The notes beneath the pieces are model-generated. The model was not told the DNA's origin. It did not search any database and worked only from the letters and a program-made list of their open reading frames with translations. A DNA stretch of 49,298 nt from Pirellula staleyi DSM 6068 (GTDB lineage: Bacteria > Planctomycetota > Planctomycetia > Pirellulales > Pirellulaceae): positions 1-49,298 of the forward strand of contig CAMDKL010000025.1 in assembly GCA_945900945.1 (NCBI GenBank), given 5' to 3'. Within the stretch, counting starts at the first letter, position 1. Every line of letters begins with the position of its first letter. Shown here one piece after another: positions 1-7,718 of this stretch. The position numbers and the translations under genes are program-made.

Positions 1-145
1 GTACCAAAGTTTCGCCGGCGATCGTTTCCCTTTGCCCTAATGCAGTAGCGGATTCGAAGCAGATGACAACCATAGCCCAAACAACCAAAAATCTTAAAGT
101 TCGGGTAACTCCCAGCACTCCAAATCTGAATTGCTCCAATTTCAT
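1..145 (-). CDS. Secreted protein, N-terminus only (runs off left edge)
   Basis: An open frame starts with ATG at 145 and stays open to the window edge, giving 48 residues. It begins MKLEQFRFGVLGVTRTLRF and continues with a hydrophobic stretch (LVVWAMVVICFE) ending at SATALGQ, which reads as a signal peptide with cleavage near ATA/LGQ. The start lies 26 bases after the stop of the anti-sigma-like gene, so it is probably the third gene of the sigma-factor operon. Downstream genes of planctomycete ECF operons are often exported proteins, but nothing of the mature domain is visible, so no function is given. The ORF is too short inside the window to be found by length alone. Confidence 0.6.
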   Translation of the reverse strand, partial: MKLEQFRFGVLGVTRTLRFLVVWAMVVICFESATALGQRETIAGETLV

Positions 146-171
146 CGAAGCTTGATGATGGATCGGACGCT

Positions 172-747
172 TCACTGGACGAGTGCCTTTGCATCTTTTG
201 GATCAATACCATCCTCAAGTATGTCCGTTGTCGCCAAAACGAGCCACTCGGGAACATCTCTCTCGGTAAACGGATCCATCATGGCAAGAGCATTTTCGAA
301 TTCGCCATCGCCAACATCGCGAGGCAATTGCGATTCTGGATCATCTGCTTTGAGTTCTCCCCAAGCCCATACGACATTGCTCAACGAACCATTCTCGGTG
401 CTGGACGCAGTGATTTCGGTCGAACCAGAACGAATCGAATGAAGAGTTTGCCAACCCAAATAACCCATCACAGTTAACGACGCTGCGATGGTTGCTAGGG
501 ATATCCACGAGCGATAGATTTCGCCTGACCCTTGGGCAACAGGAACAATGGCTTGCGAATCAAACTTAATGGATTCCAAGGACTGAAAGACTGTTACGGA
601 CTGCGCGAGTATTTCAGCAAGTTGCGGATTATTCGCCAACCGAGCCTCAAATACCTCCCGATCGACTGTAGGATCCTCGAGCAAATAAAGCATGGCCTCT
701 AAATGCAGCTGCGACTCGTTTGAGTTGTTTTCTACGCTTGCCATCAT
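172..747 (-). CDS. Probable membrane anti-sigma factor
   Basis: The 191-residue protein has one membrane segment at about residues 81-99 (WISLATIAASLTVMGYLGW). The N-terminal 80 residues are acidic and helical and would lie in the cytoplasm; the C-terminal 90 residues would lie outside. The architecture and the position 29 bases downstream of an ECF sigma gene fit an anti-sigma factor that holds the sigma factor at the membrane. No zinc-binding HxxxCxxC motif of the ZAS type is present, so it belongs to another class, and the family cannot be named from sequence alone. The start is one of two adjacent ATG codons. Function is inferred mainly from context. Confidence 0.7.
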   Translation of the reverse strand: MMASVENNSNESQLHLEAMLYLLEDPTVDREVFEARLANNPQLAEILAQSVTVFQSLESIKFDSQAIVPVAQGSGEIYRSWISLATIAASLTVMGYLGWQTLHSIRSGSTEITASSTENGSLSNVVWAWGELKADDPESQLPRDVGDGEFENALAMMDPFTERDVPEWLVLATTDILEDGIDPKDAKALVQ

Positions 748-776
748 GATATTTCCGTTTTTAGTCGCAATCCAGT

Positions 777-1301
777 TTATCTTGTTATCGATCGCAATCG
801 ATCGAGCGCCAGTCGCATCCTGGAAAGCGCTGTGCCGATTGGAATTTGCACCGACTCTGCGATCTCCGCAAAGGTTTTGTTTTCAAAAAAACGAAGCCGT
901 AAAACCTGTTGTTGCTCCTGTGGCAGCTCACTGATCCGTTTGGTCAATTCATCAATGTCTTCTTGGTCCGCCATCTTAGACAGAGGGTTTATTTCATAGG
1001 TAGCCTGAGCTTCGAAGACCGATGCCGTCAGCTCCTTACTCGATTGGATGTAAGGTTTCTGACGTTCGCGGACCCGTATCGCTTCTCGATGTGCGACCCG
1101 AAAGAGCCAGCTTTTCCGTGCTTCTGGGGCCACATCGCCACCGAAACGAGAAAGAGCTACGAAACTAGTTTGGACGACATCAGCCGCTAGTGACCAGTCC
1201 CGAACTATTGCCCAAACGTACCTTTCAAGGATATTCGAGAAGGCCGTATGGCATTCTGCGACGGTTGTTGGATCAAGTGGTCTGTCAGGCACCGCCGCCA
1301 C
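777..1301 (-). CDS. ECF-type RNA polymerase sigma factor
   Basis: This 174-residue protein has the two-domain layout of an extracytoplasmic-function sigma factor. Region 2 spans about residues 18-82, with DVVQTSFVALSRF and the core-binding/-10 recognition helix around WLFRVAHREAIRVRERQK. Region 4 spans about 118-171 with LPQEQQQVLRLRFFE followed by the helix-turn-helix FAEIAESVQIPIGTALSRMR. It would direct RNA polymerase to a small regulon in response to an envelope signal transmitted by the downstream membrane protein. The start is a GTG at 1301: an in-frame stop lies just upstream and a GAGG ribosome-binding sequence precedes it. Length is normal for the family. The regulon is unknown. Confidence 0.93.
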   Translation of the reverse strand: MAAVPDRPLDPTTVAECHTAFSNILERYVWAIVRDWSLAADVVQTSFVALSRFGGDVAPEARKSWLFRVAHREAIRVRERQKPYIQSSKELTASVFEAQATYEINPLSKMADQEDIDELTKRISELPQEQQQVLRLRFFENKTFAEIAESVQIPIGTALSRMRLALDRLRSITR

Positions 1302-1507
1302 AGTCGCAAATCCTCACTGGAGCGTCGTCAAAAACCGATCCGCCTTTAGAGAGTCGAGGGGAGTAGGATTTATTCATCGAGTTTAGAAAAAAAAAGGATA
1401 TAAGCACCTACGCATAAGTTTTCAAACAAAATAATCACTATGAATGAACACAATGAATAAACAGGGATGGACAAGATCTACAGGATGATTTCAAGTCGCT
1501 CGCAGAT

Positions 1508-1768
1508 TCACTTGGGTCGTGTGAATCGTTTGGTTTCGAGTTTCGGATTACCAAAAGGGATCATTAGGCCGACCTCGATTCCAGGTGCCTTTAGTTAGTT
1601 AATAATCTGGGCCTAGTGCTCGGGAGCGATCGCCTTTTCAGACATGATCTCGTCGGTTCCCAACTCATGGATGACTTCAAATGCACCACCGATGATTTCC
1701 TCAGTGATTTCTCCAAACTGGTATTCGGATCGACGATTATCCTGTAAAGCATGTAGATCCATGTTCAT
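1508..1768 (-). pseudogene. GxxExxY family gene remnant
   Basis: Reading the reverse strand from an ATG at 1768 gives a frame of 86 codons interrupted by a TAG and a TAA. It starts MNMDLHALQDNRRSEYQFG and continues ITEEIIGGAFEVIHELG, the N-terminal signature of GxxExxY proteins (E-I-I-G-A-x-E-V-H-x-x-L-G). After a jump it reads EKAIAPEH-stop-AQIIN-stop-LKAPGIEVGLMIPFG, which is the family's C-terminal motif (A-L-x-P-x-H-x-A-Q-L-L-x-Y-L-K ... G-L-x-I-N-F-G). About 40 codons of the middle, including the GxGxxExxY core, are missing. The two in-frame stops and the internal deletion make it a pseudogene. The intact family is of uncertain function, with a PD-(D/E)XK nuclease-like fold suggested. 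Confidence 0.85.
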
Positions 1769-1955
1769 TTCTTGGGTTGTGTCGAGTATTCAGGCTCTTA
1801 AAGTATAATGGAGGCCCGGGACGGAAAGGGCCTTTTCTTCTCCTGTTCATCCCCAGCCTGACTAAGACGCCTGTATCATCATGATGAACCAAACTATTTG
1901 TGCATGGGTGCTTAGAGGGCCACCGAGGCCGCCGTGCCACACTTGGCGTAGGGGG

Positions 1956-3938
1956 CTAAGCGATAACTTTGCAAACCTGCTTGTCTGCCAGGTTCAGCGC
2001 TCCCGCCAGCCCCAACAATTGTACAAGCTGATTTCTCACCGTGTCAGTACCACTATTTGAAAGCAGCTTGGCGATCAACGCCGCAACGCTCAAATCCTTT
2101 ATATCCCCCGAGTCCAAATGGAATTGTTCCAAGAGTCCGCCGAGGCGTTCCTTGAATTGCTCAGGGTTTCCTGTAAAGAAAGTGTCTTTAATGTCGGTCG
2201 CAACTTTTGAACTCAAAACAAATCGGTCGATCGCTTTGCCTCCCTGTACCGCTGCACTAATCTGATCAAAAAACTGACCATCGCCGCCGATGATATCGAT
2301 TTTGGCGGACCTCAGGGCCTCGCTGAGAACCAATGCTTGGCTTTCCGATATGGACTTCTGAGCCGAAATCGCGGCGATCTCAATTTGCTTGTCCTTGTCG
2401 AGGCGGAGCTTGAACTCCTCATGGTCTTTACCGACCGTGTCGAGGATCTTCATCGCATTGGCTTTTTCCGTAATCCCTTGGGCCTCTGCTGTATATTTTT
2501 CACGAAGCACTCGAGCCTCAGCCATCCCCTGTTCTTGAGTCGCTGTTGCTTTGGCCTGCATGACCTCCGCTTCGGCTAGCCCCTTGGCGGCAAAGTCAGC
2601 CCTGGCGGCACTGGCCATTAGCTTCATCCCCTCCGATTTCTTTTCGGCTTGGTCTCGGTTCGCTTCGGCTTCGAGGCGAATCTGAGCGGTCTGGCTTTCG
2701 GCTGATTTGAGGGCGGCTTCAGCTGCTTTGATCTCTTTGACTAAAGACTGCTCCGCAGCCATCTCGGCAGCAGTTACCTCGATCCGTTTGGTTCGATCCG
2801 CTACAGCAAACGCTTCGGTATCGAGGATCTTTTGTTTTTCTTCGACGACGGATCGCTCGACCATCACCCGTTCGCGAATCACTTCCTGGATGTTGCGTCG
2901 TTCCGTTTCGAGGACTTTGTCTTTTTCAACGGTAGCCAATCCAACAACTCGTTCCCGCTCAGTAATCTCCAACTGCCTATCGCGTTGGATGCGTTCGAGT
3001 TCGATTCCGTCGGTTCGTTCCTTGTTGCGTTGAGCGACAAGAATCGTTCGATCCTTGTTTTGAGTTGCGATCCCGATTTCTTCTTCGGTCGTGATACGTG
3101 CTCGTTCGCCTTCCAATCGATTTTCTTCACGTGATTTGGTTGCGGTCGCGTTCTCTCGGGCTTGGATTTCCGCTACCTCGCGCTTTTGGCGTTCGGTCGC
3201 TTCAATCCGCTGACGTTCTAATTCGAGAATCGCTTCTTGGGCTTCCACGTCTTGCTTCTTGAGAGTTTTTTCCCGTTCACGCGTAAAATAGTTTTCTTTG
3301 ATTTTTTCGTTGGACGTTAGTTCCGTGATCTTCTTGATACCCTCGGCATCCAGAATGTTGTTTGGATTGAGCAGTTCGAGGCGTGTTTGTTCTAAATAGT
3401 CGATCGCACAGTCGTCTAGTCGGTAACCGTTCAAGTCTGTTCCGATGACTTTCAAAATTTCATTCTTGAACTTATCTCGCTTATCGTACAACTCAACGAA
3501 CTCAAACTGTTTTCCGACCGTCTTAAGCGCCTCGGAAAACTTTGCGTCGAACAATTCACGCATGGTTTCAATTTGAGAGGCACGTTTGCAGCCGATGGAC
3601 TGCGCTACCTCTTTGATTTCGTCCGCTGTTTTATCTACGCGAATAAAGAACGCCGTTTTAATGTCGGCCCGGATGTTGTCTTTGCAAATAAGACCTTCTG
3701 ATCCTTCTCTCGCAATTTCAAAGCTCTTGAGGGTCAAGTCCATTTTTTCGTAGCGGTGGATCACGGGCCAAATCAACGCACCGCCATCAATTACGACCTT
3801 TAGCCCCCCCATGCCCGTCTTTACGATTGCCTCATCGGGGCCGACTTTCACGTAGAACTTACCGGCCACGATCGCAAGCGAGACGATAAAGAGCAATACC
3901 GCAAAAACAATAGAAATGATAGTAAATACAATAGTCAT
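1956..3938 (-). CDS. yqiK: Flotillin-like SPFH-domain protein, YqiK type
   Basis: The 660-residue protein begins with a membrane segment at residues 2-26 (IVFTIISIVFAVLLFIVSLA), followed by an SPFH/band-7 domain (about 28-200) and a long charged coiled coil (about 240-560) rich in EKxxE/RQREA patterns. The C-terminus (about 565-660) has the flotillin-like GGDGQFFDQI motif. Such proteins oligomerise on the inner membrane and organise membrane microdomains. The ATG at 3938 is chosen over an in-frame upstream start because it overlaps the stop of the YqiJ-like gene as ATGA, showing translational coupling. It is longer than E. coli YqiK (about 550 residues), mostly through the coiled coil and tail. 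A partner role with YqiJ is inferred from this conserved pairing. Confidence 0.92.
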   Translation of the reverse strand: MTIVFTIISIVFAVLLFIVSLAIVAGKFYVKVGPDEAIVKTGMGGLKVVIDGGALIWPVIHRYEKMDLTLKSFEIAREGSEGLICKDNIRADIKTAFFIRVDKTADEIKEVAQSIGCKRASQIETMRELFDAKFSEALKTVGKQFEFVELYDKRDKFKNEILKVIGTDLNGYRLDDCAIDYLEQTRLELLNPNNILDAEGIKKITELTSNEKIKENYFTREREKTLKKQDVEAQEAILELERQRIEATERQKREVAEIQARENATATKSREENRLEGERARITTEEEIGIATQNKDRTILVAQRNKERTDGIELERIQRDRQLEITERERVVGLATVEKDKVLETERRNIQEVIRERVMVERSVVEEKQKILDTEAFAVADRTKRIEVTAAEMAAEQSLVKEIKAAEAALKSAESQTAQIRLEAEANRDQAEKKSEGMKLMASAARADFAAKGLAEAEVMQAKATATQEQGMAEARVLREKYTAEAQGITEKANAMKILDTVGKDHEEFKLRLDKDKQIEIAAISAQKSISESQALVLSEALRSAKIDIIGGDGQFFDQISAAVQGGKAIDRFVLSSKVATDIKDTFFTGNPEQFKERLGGLLEQFHLDSGDIKDLSVAALIAKLLSNSGTDTVRNQLVQLLGLAGALNLADKQVCKVIA

Positions 3939-4675
3939 TGCTGGGATCCAATGGAGGTCGGTTTCGAGGTGGTTGTCGTTGCAGAAACGATGTAGATGCG
4001 TTTTTTTTCGTCGTAATGTGTCAGCCAAACCCGAGTGCCTTTGGGTAAATGCGGGCCATCGGTTCGCACATTCAAAAGAAGAGGTGCGCCTGGGGTTTTA
4101 TATTTGACTTGTCCGTTCTCTGGTGTTGCGTCGAACGAGCTGATTTCAGCTTCCTCACCTACCAGAGAAATCGATGTCAACTCGTTGGAGTCAAACCAAC
4201 CTCGCATCGGCTGGGTTATCAGTTTGGTAACAAGCAATCCCAAGAAGAGGTTTCTAGCGATCATGATATTGACTGCTAGGAAACCTGGAACTTCAAAAAA
4301 AGTGGTATCGATACAGACCCAAAACAGTATCGAGACAGACCACCAAGTGAGCGTGAAAATCCCGGCCCACAAAACAATCGGCAACCGCTTCAAATTCAAC
4401 CACTTTGCAGGCGTTAGTACGACGGATCCCATTGCGTCACCAAGTGCATGCGAAATGGTGTGGCTCAGTCCATCCCCATCTCCGTGACCGCCCGAAAACG
4501 GATTGTGGAAATGCCACGATGCAGCAAGATGGCTATCCAATCCACCCATGACGATTGTCATAAGACTCCAAACAACGAGAACACCGAGTATTATCGTTGC
4601 TGGAAGAACCGGCGCAGCTAGGAGTGATGAAGCGAATTCAAACACGAGAGTTCTCGATGAAAGGAGCCAATCCAA
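3935..4675 (-). CDS. yqiJ: YqiJ-like OB-fold inner-membrane protein
   Basis: The 246-residue protein has three hydrophobic segments (about 24-46, 97-122 and 132-153), then a soluble C-terminal domain of about 75 residues with the alternating strand pattern of the NfeD/YqiJ OB fold (ISLVGEEAEISSFD ... GTRVWLTHYDEKKRIYIVSA). The linker after the first segment is rich in His, Gly and Asp, as in the YqiJ N-terminal domain. Proteins of this class are encoded next to flotillins and are thought to work with them at membrane microdomains. Here the stop codon overlaps the flotillin start by four bases. No catalytic serine protease domain of the long NfeD form is present. The identification rests on layout plus partner. 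Confidence 0.8.
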   Translation of the reverse strand: MDWLLSSRTLVFEFASSLLAAPVLPATIILGVLVVWSLMTIVMGGLDSHLAASWHFHNPFSGGHGDGDGLSHTISHALGDAMGSVVLTPAKWLNLKRLPIVLWAGIFTLTWWSVSILFWVCIDTTFFEVPGFLAVNIMIARNLFLGLLVTKLITQPMRGWFDSNELTSISLVGEEAEISSFDATPENGQVKYKTPGAPLLLNVRTDGPHLPKGTRVWLTHYDEKKRIYIVSATTTTSKPTSIGSQQ

Positions 4676-4892
4676 CTTCTGGTTTCACAATATTATCGAT
4701 GAGCTAGTATCATCCAAACCGCAACTTGTTCAATCCTCTAAGTGGCAGCCACGAGCCTATATTGGGTTGGATTGAGTTAATTGGCCATGAAATTGCCCAC
4801 CCGGGGCGCGGAGACTTCAGAAAGTTTCGCTAACCGATGGGAGCTGGCACCTGTGCCGTGAACGATGTCCTCGGCTGGATAGACAACGCCAT

Positions 4893-4913
4893 GTCACTCT
4901 CGGCAAGAGTGAC
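4893..4913 (-). terminator. Perfect 8-bp hairpin after the ABC ATPase gene
   Basis: GTCACTCT, a five-base loop (CGGCA) and AGAGTGAC form a perfect stem starting 10 bases after the ABC ATPase stop codon. No T-tract follows on the minus strand, so it may be an RNA 3'-end stabiliser rather than a classical intrinsic terminator. Confidence 0.4.
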
Positions 4914-4923
4914 CCACCGAGTC

Positions 4924-5835
4924 TCAAATTCCAGCCACACTGTTTGCGAGCGTACCCAGTTCTTTCCAGAAGGTTACGTACTGGTTTCGATCTTTGATAT
5001 AGTTTTCGTCGAATACTGCTCTGCGAAGCTCCTCACGCTGTTCCACAAATTTGGAGAAATCACGCGGGTCATCGGGGCGGAAAACTGGGCAAGGTCGGTC
5101 GTATACAATCGCGGCACCCTGCTCGCCCTGGGTATGAAAGCGTGAAAGTCCAATGACCCGATCGGCAACATAGATCGCTTCATTCAATTCGTGTGTTACC
5201 ATTAGAATTGTATACTCCGGTCGTCGACCTTCTCGCTTAGCGATCAGGTTTTCTTGGTAGAACCGCAAGAGCATCATCTGCAAATCCTCCCGCATCGCTT
5301 CATCGAGTGCGCCAAAGGGTTCGTCCAATAAAACGATTTTTGGACGCATGATAAAAGCTTGTGCTACCGCGACCCTTTGCTTCATTCCACCAGACATTTC
5401 ATGTGGGTATTTGCCACATGCTTCGGATAGCCCAACAACATTCAGAAAGTCAAGAGATTTCTTCAAATGGTCTCGGCGTTTGGCAAAATACTTTCTCGTT
5501 GCTAAGAATCGCATCCACATGGACGTTTCATCCATCTTGAGCCCAAAGCTAACGTTCTTCTCGGCTGTTAGGAAATCGTAAAGGGCATAGTTCTGGTATA
5601 CGATTCCAACGTTTCGATTCGGTCCTCGCACTGGCATTCCATCGGTAAGGATCTCACCATGGGTTGGCGGATGCGTACCAAGAATGGCTTTGAGAAGCGT
5701 GCTTTTGCCGCAACCGCTGGGCCCGACCACGGCTACGATTTGGCCGGGTAGGACTTGCAAATCGATGTTGTCGAGGACTCGGAACGAACCGAAAACATGA
5801 CTCAAGGATTTTATTTCTAAGGCGTATTCACTCAC
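4924..5835 (-). CDS. ABC transporter ATP-binding protein, nitrate/sulfonate/taurine class
   Basis: The 303-residue protein carries all ABC ATPase motifs: Walker A GPSGCGKST (38-46), Q-loop Gln81, signature SGGMKQR (148-154), Walker B IVLLDEP (167-173) and switch His215. GPNRNVGIVYQNYALYDFLT and the overall order match the SsuB/TauB/NrtD class that powers uptake of small anions or organic nitrogen/sulfur compounds. The C-terminal 65 residues (from about 239) extend beyond the usual 255-residue core and contain a charged helical segment. It is encoded 26 bases downstream of its permease. No periplasmic binding protein gene lies next to the pair in this window, so the substrate cannot be assigned. 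Confidence 0.92.
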   Translation of the reverse strand: MSEYALEIKSLSHVFGSFRVLDNIDLQVLPGQIVAVVGPSGCGKSTLLKAILGTHPPTHGEILTDGMPVRGPNRNVGIVYQNYALYDFLTAEKNVSFGLKMDETSMWMRFLATRKYFAKRRDHLKKSLDFLNVVGLSEACGKYPHEMSGGMKQRVAVAQAFIMRPKIVLLDEPFGALDEAMREDLQMMLLRFYQENLIAKREGRRPEYTILMVTHELNEAIYVADRVIGLSRFHTQGEQGAAIVYDRPCPVFRPDDPRDFSKFVEQREELRRAVFDENYIKDRNQYVTFWKELGTLANSVAGI

Positions 5836-5861
5836 GAGTTAACTTCCTGTTCGTGTCGACT

Positions 5862-6671
5862 TTAGTCTACGCACCATGGGCAAAGTTTCTGACGCAAAGT
5901 ATCCAGACCCCATTCCACAATCAAGCCGATAAACGCAAGTATCGCGAGGTAAACAAAAACGATGCTCATATTTAAAATGCGAGATTGCATTCGAATTTGG
6001 TATCCCAATCCAGCATTGGCGACGGCCATTTCGGCCGCTAACAGAAAGATAATGGCGGGTCCGGTTTGTAACCGTATGTTATCTATGATTTTTGGCAAAA
6101 TCTGCTTCCAGATCACTTCGTAAAGAATCTCGAATTCCGATGCCCCAAGCGTGTAAGCTTTATTGATCGCTTCGTCGCTAACATCTTGCCGGACGGCAAG
6201 ATAAATCGACTGTGTCATAGAAAAAAAGATACCCAGTGCAACCAATGAAGTGAACAACACCTCCCCTGTTTCGAAAATATTAAAGTAAATGGACAACATG
6301 GCAATCTGAGGTATTTTTGACAGAAATTTGAAACTTAAAAAGAGCGGAGCTTCTATCCATCGGTAGGCGCCCATCAAAACGCCAACAACAACAGAAGCCG
6401 CCACGCCGATGCCCATTCCAATAATCAAACGTGAAAGTGTCGCGCGCATGTCGACCCAGAACATGGGCGATTTGGGATTCTCCGGCTCGCCCTGCGGCTG
6501 AAATATCTTGTTGAGCCCTTTCACTAGCATTTCGAAGGAGGGAATAGTTGTTTGCAGCGGATTAGTACGAGTTGCCCTGGCTGCGAGCATCTCATAAGCA
6601 CCTAGCAATACAGCAACTCCACCAATAGCGAGCAGCCAGAATAGCCACCGAGGAATGTCACGTCGAATCAT
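5862..6671 (-). CDS. ABC transporter permease, nitrate/taurine class
   Basis: The 269-residue protein has about six membrane segments, starting with WLFWLLAIGGVAVLLGAYE, and the binding-protein-dependent permease (BPD_transp_1) fold. The cytoplasmic coupling loop reads EAINKAYTLGASEFEILYEV, the EAA motif that docks on the ATPase encoded just downstream. In place of the usual P-I-P-x-x-A-x-x-P-L of taurine/nitrate permeases it has SKIPQIAMLSIYFNIFETGE, a divergent form. It is the first gene of a two-gene operon whose promoter should lie in the 306-base divergent region shared with the Uma2 gene. Confidence 0.9.
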   Translation of the reverse strand: MIRRDIPRWLFWLLAIGGVAVLLGAYEMLAARATRTNPLQTTIPSFEMLVKGLNKIFQPQGEPENPKSPMFWVDMRATLSRLIIGMGIGVAASVVVGVLMGAYRWIEAPLFLSFKFLSKIPQIAMLSIYFNIFETGEVLFTSLVALGIFFSMTQSIYLAVRQDVSDEAINKAYTLGASEFEILYEVIWKQILPKIIDNIRLQTGPAIIFLLAAEMAVANAGLGYQIRMQSRILNMSIVFVYLAILAFIGLIVEWGLDTLRQKLCPWCVD

Positions 6672-6977
6672 TCAGTCACTTTTCCAAAGGAATTTCCCGT
6701 CGATGGAAAGCAGAAAATTCCGCGATCAAGTCGATTGGTATAGCTACGGTTAATGGCAAAGGTTGTTAAAAAAACGATGCACTCGCTACCGATTGCGACG
6801 CTAAATTCAATTCCGCCCAGTCTACCACAACGGATTCAACTGCCAAATGAGAGCCATAGGAATAGCTAGAAACAGCAGCGAAATGCGTCCTTCCGGGCCA
6901 AAAAATGCATAGCTTGTTTCCGTTCGGACAGTACAATGGGAAGGGGGGAATTTAACCCATCTTTTAATTGGTGATCC
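6672..6977. other. Divergent intergenic region
   Basis: This 306-base region separates the leftward ABC transporter operon from the rightward Uma2 gene and must hold promoters for both. I could not assign reliable -35/-10 elements or an operator, and saw no gene remnant, tRNA or strong hairpin. Confidence 0.5.
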
Positions 6978-7553
6978 GTGGAAGCTATCGTTTCGTCTGA
7001 AATGCGCACTGTGTTGGAAAACATCCGTTGGGAGACGTTTGTGGATCTTGCCGAACAACGTCGAGGCAGTGTTCCGAGGATGACGTTTGATAATGGAGTG
7101 CTCGAACTAATGAGTCCGCGAAGACAACACAAAAACATCGGTTGTTTGATCGGTCGATTAGTCGAGACCTATACCGAGGTCCTAGGGATCGAAATACAGA
7201 GCGTTGCGTCGACAACTTTTAAGCGAAAAGATTTGCAAAAAGCCTTTGAGGCCGATGAATCATATTACATTCAACATGCAGAACAGATTCGCCCGAAGGA
7301 AGAGATTGATCTCGCGATCGATCCGCCGCCTGATCTCGTGATTGAGGTAGAAATCACATCGTCGGCGATTCGCAAACTGAAGCTCTTCGCCGCGATGGGC
7401 GTACCCGAAGTTTGGCGTCACGATGGTGAACGGTTGCAAATGTTCGCGTTGCAAGACGATCAATACGAAGCGATCCATTTCAGCAAGTCCTTGCAAGTCC
7501 TTGCCAGGGCTTACCCCCACGGCAATCAATTTGATATTGAATCGACGGTTTGA
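6978..7553 (+). CDS. Uma2 family putative restriction endonuclease-fold protein
   Basis: The 191-residue protein matches the Uma2 (DUF820) family: an N-terminal strand-rich part with YxxxxG-like context (MTFDNGVLELMSPRRQHKNI), FEADESYYI (Glu91/Asp93), then the PD-(D/E)XK-like core PPDLVIEVEITSSAIRKLKLF (Asp119, Glu123, Glu125, Lys134) and GVPEVWRHDG. Members are abundant in cyanobacteria and planctomycetes, usually as isolated genes of unknown role with a nuclease-like fold. The predicted start is a GTG at 6978; an ATG at residue 9 (7002) is an equally good choice. It stands alone, 165 bases before the large ATPase gene. Confidence 0.88.
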   Translation: MEAIVSSEMRTVLENIRWETFVDLAEQRRGSVPRMTFDNGVLELMSPRRQHKNIGCLIGRLVETYTEVLGIEIQSVASTTFKRKDLQKAFEADESYYIQHAEQIRPKEEIDLAIDPPPDLVIEVEITSSAIRKLKLFAAMGVPEVWRHDGERLQMFALQDDQYEAIHFSKSLQVLARAYPHGNQFDIESTV

Positions 7554-7718
7554 TTGCGGCGAAACGTTGCTGGTGGGAGGGTTTCGAAAATCCTTGCTTG
7601 GCTAATTTTTAGCTACTAGGTGAAACCGGAGCCTAGGTCGCCAGGTTTTTCGGCCTACTGTAAATGGTACGGTCCCTTTTACACCGTATTCCTGGCAAAC
7701 TGACCGCTTCAAGCTAAT

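Noticed and set aside
1737-1940. 67-residue minus-strand ORF in the sigma-flotillin gap
   Set aside because: It overlaps the GxxExxY remnant in another frame and has no recognisable domain or ribosome-binding site.
3939-4028. Upstream in-frame start of the flotillin gene
   Set aside because: The extra 30 residues lie inside the YqiJ-like gene, and the ATGA junction plus membrane segment fit the start at 3938.
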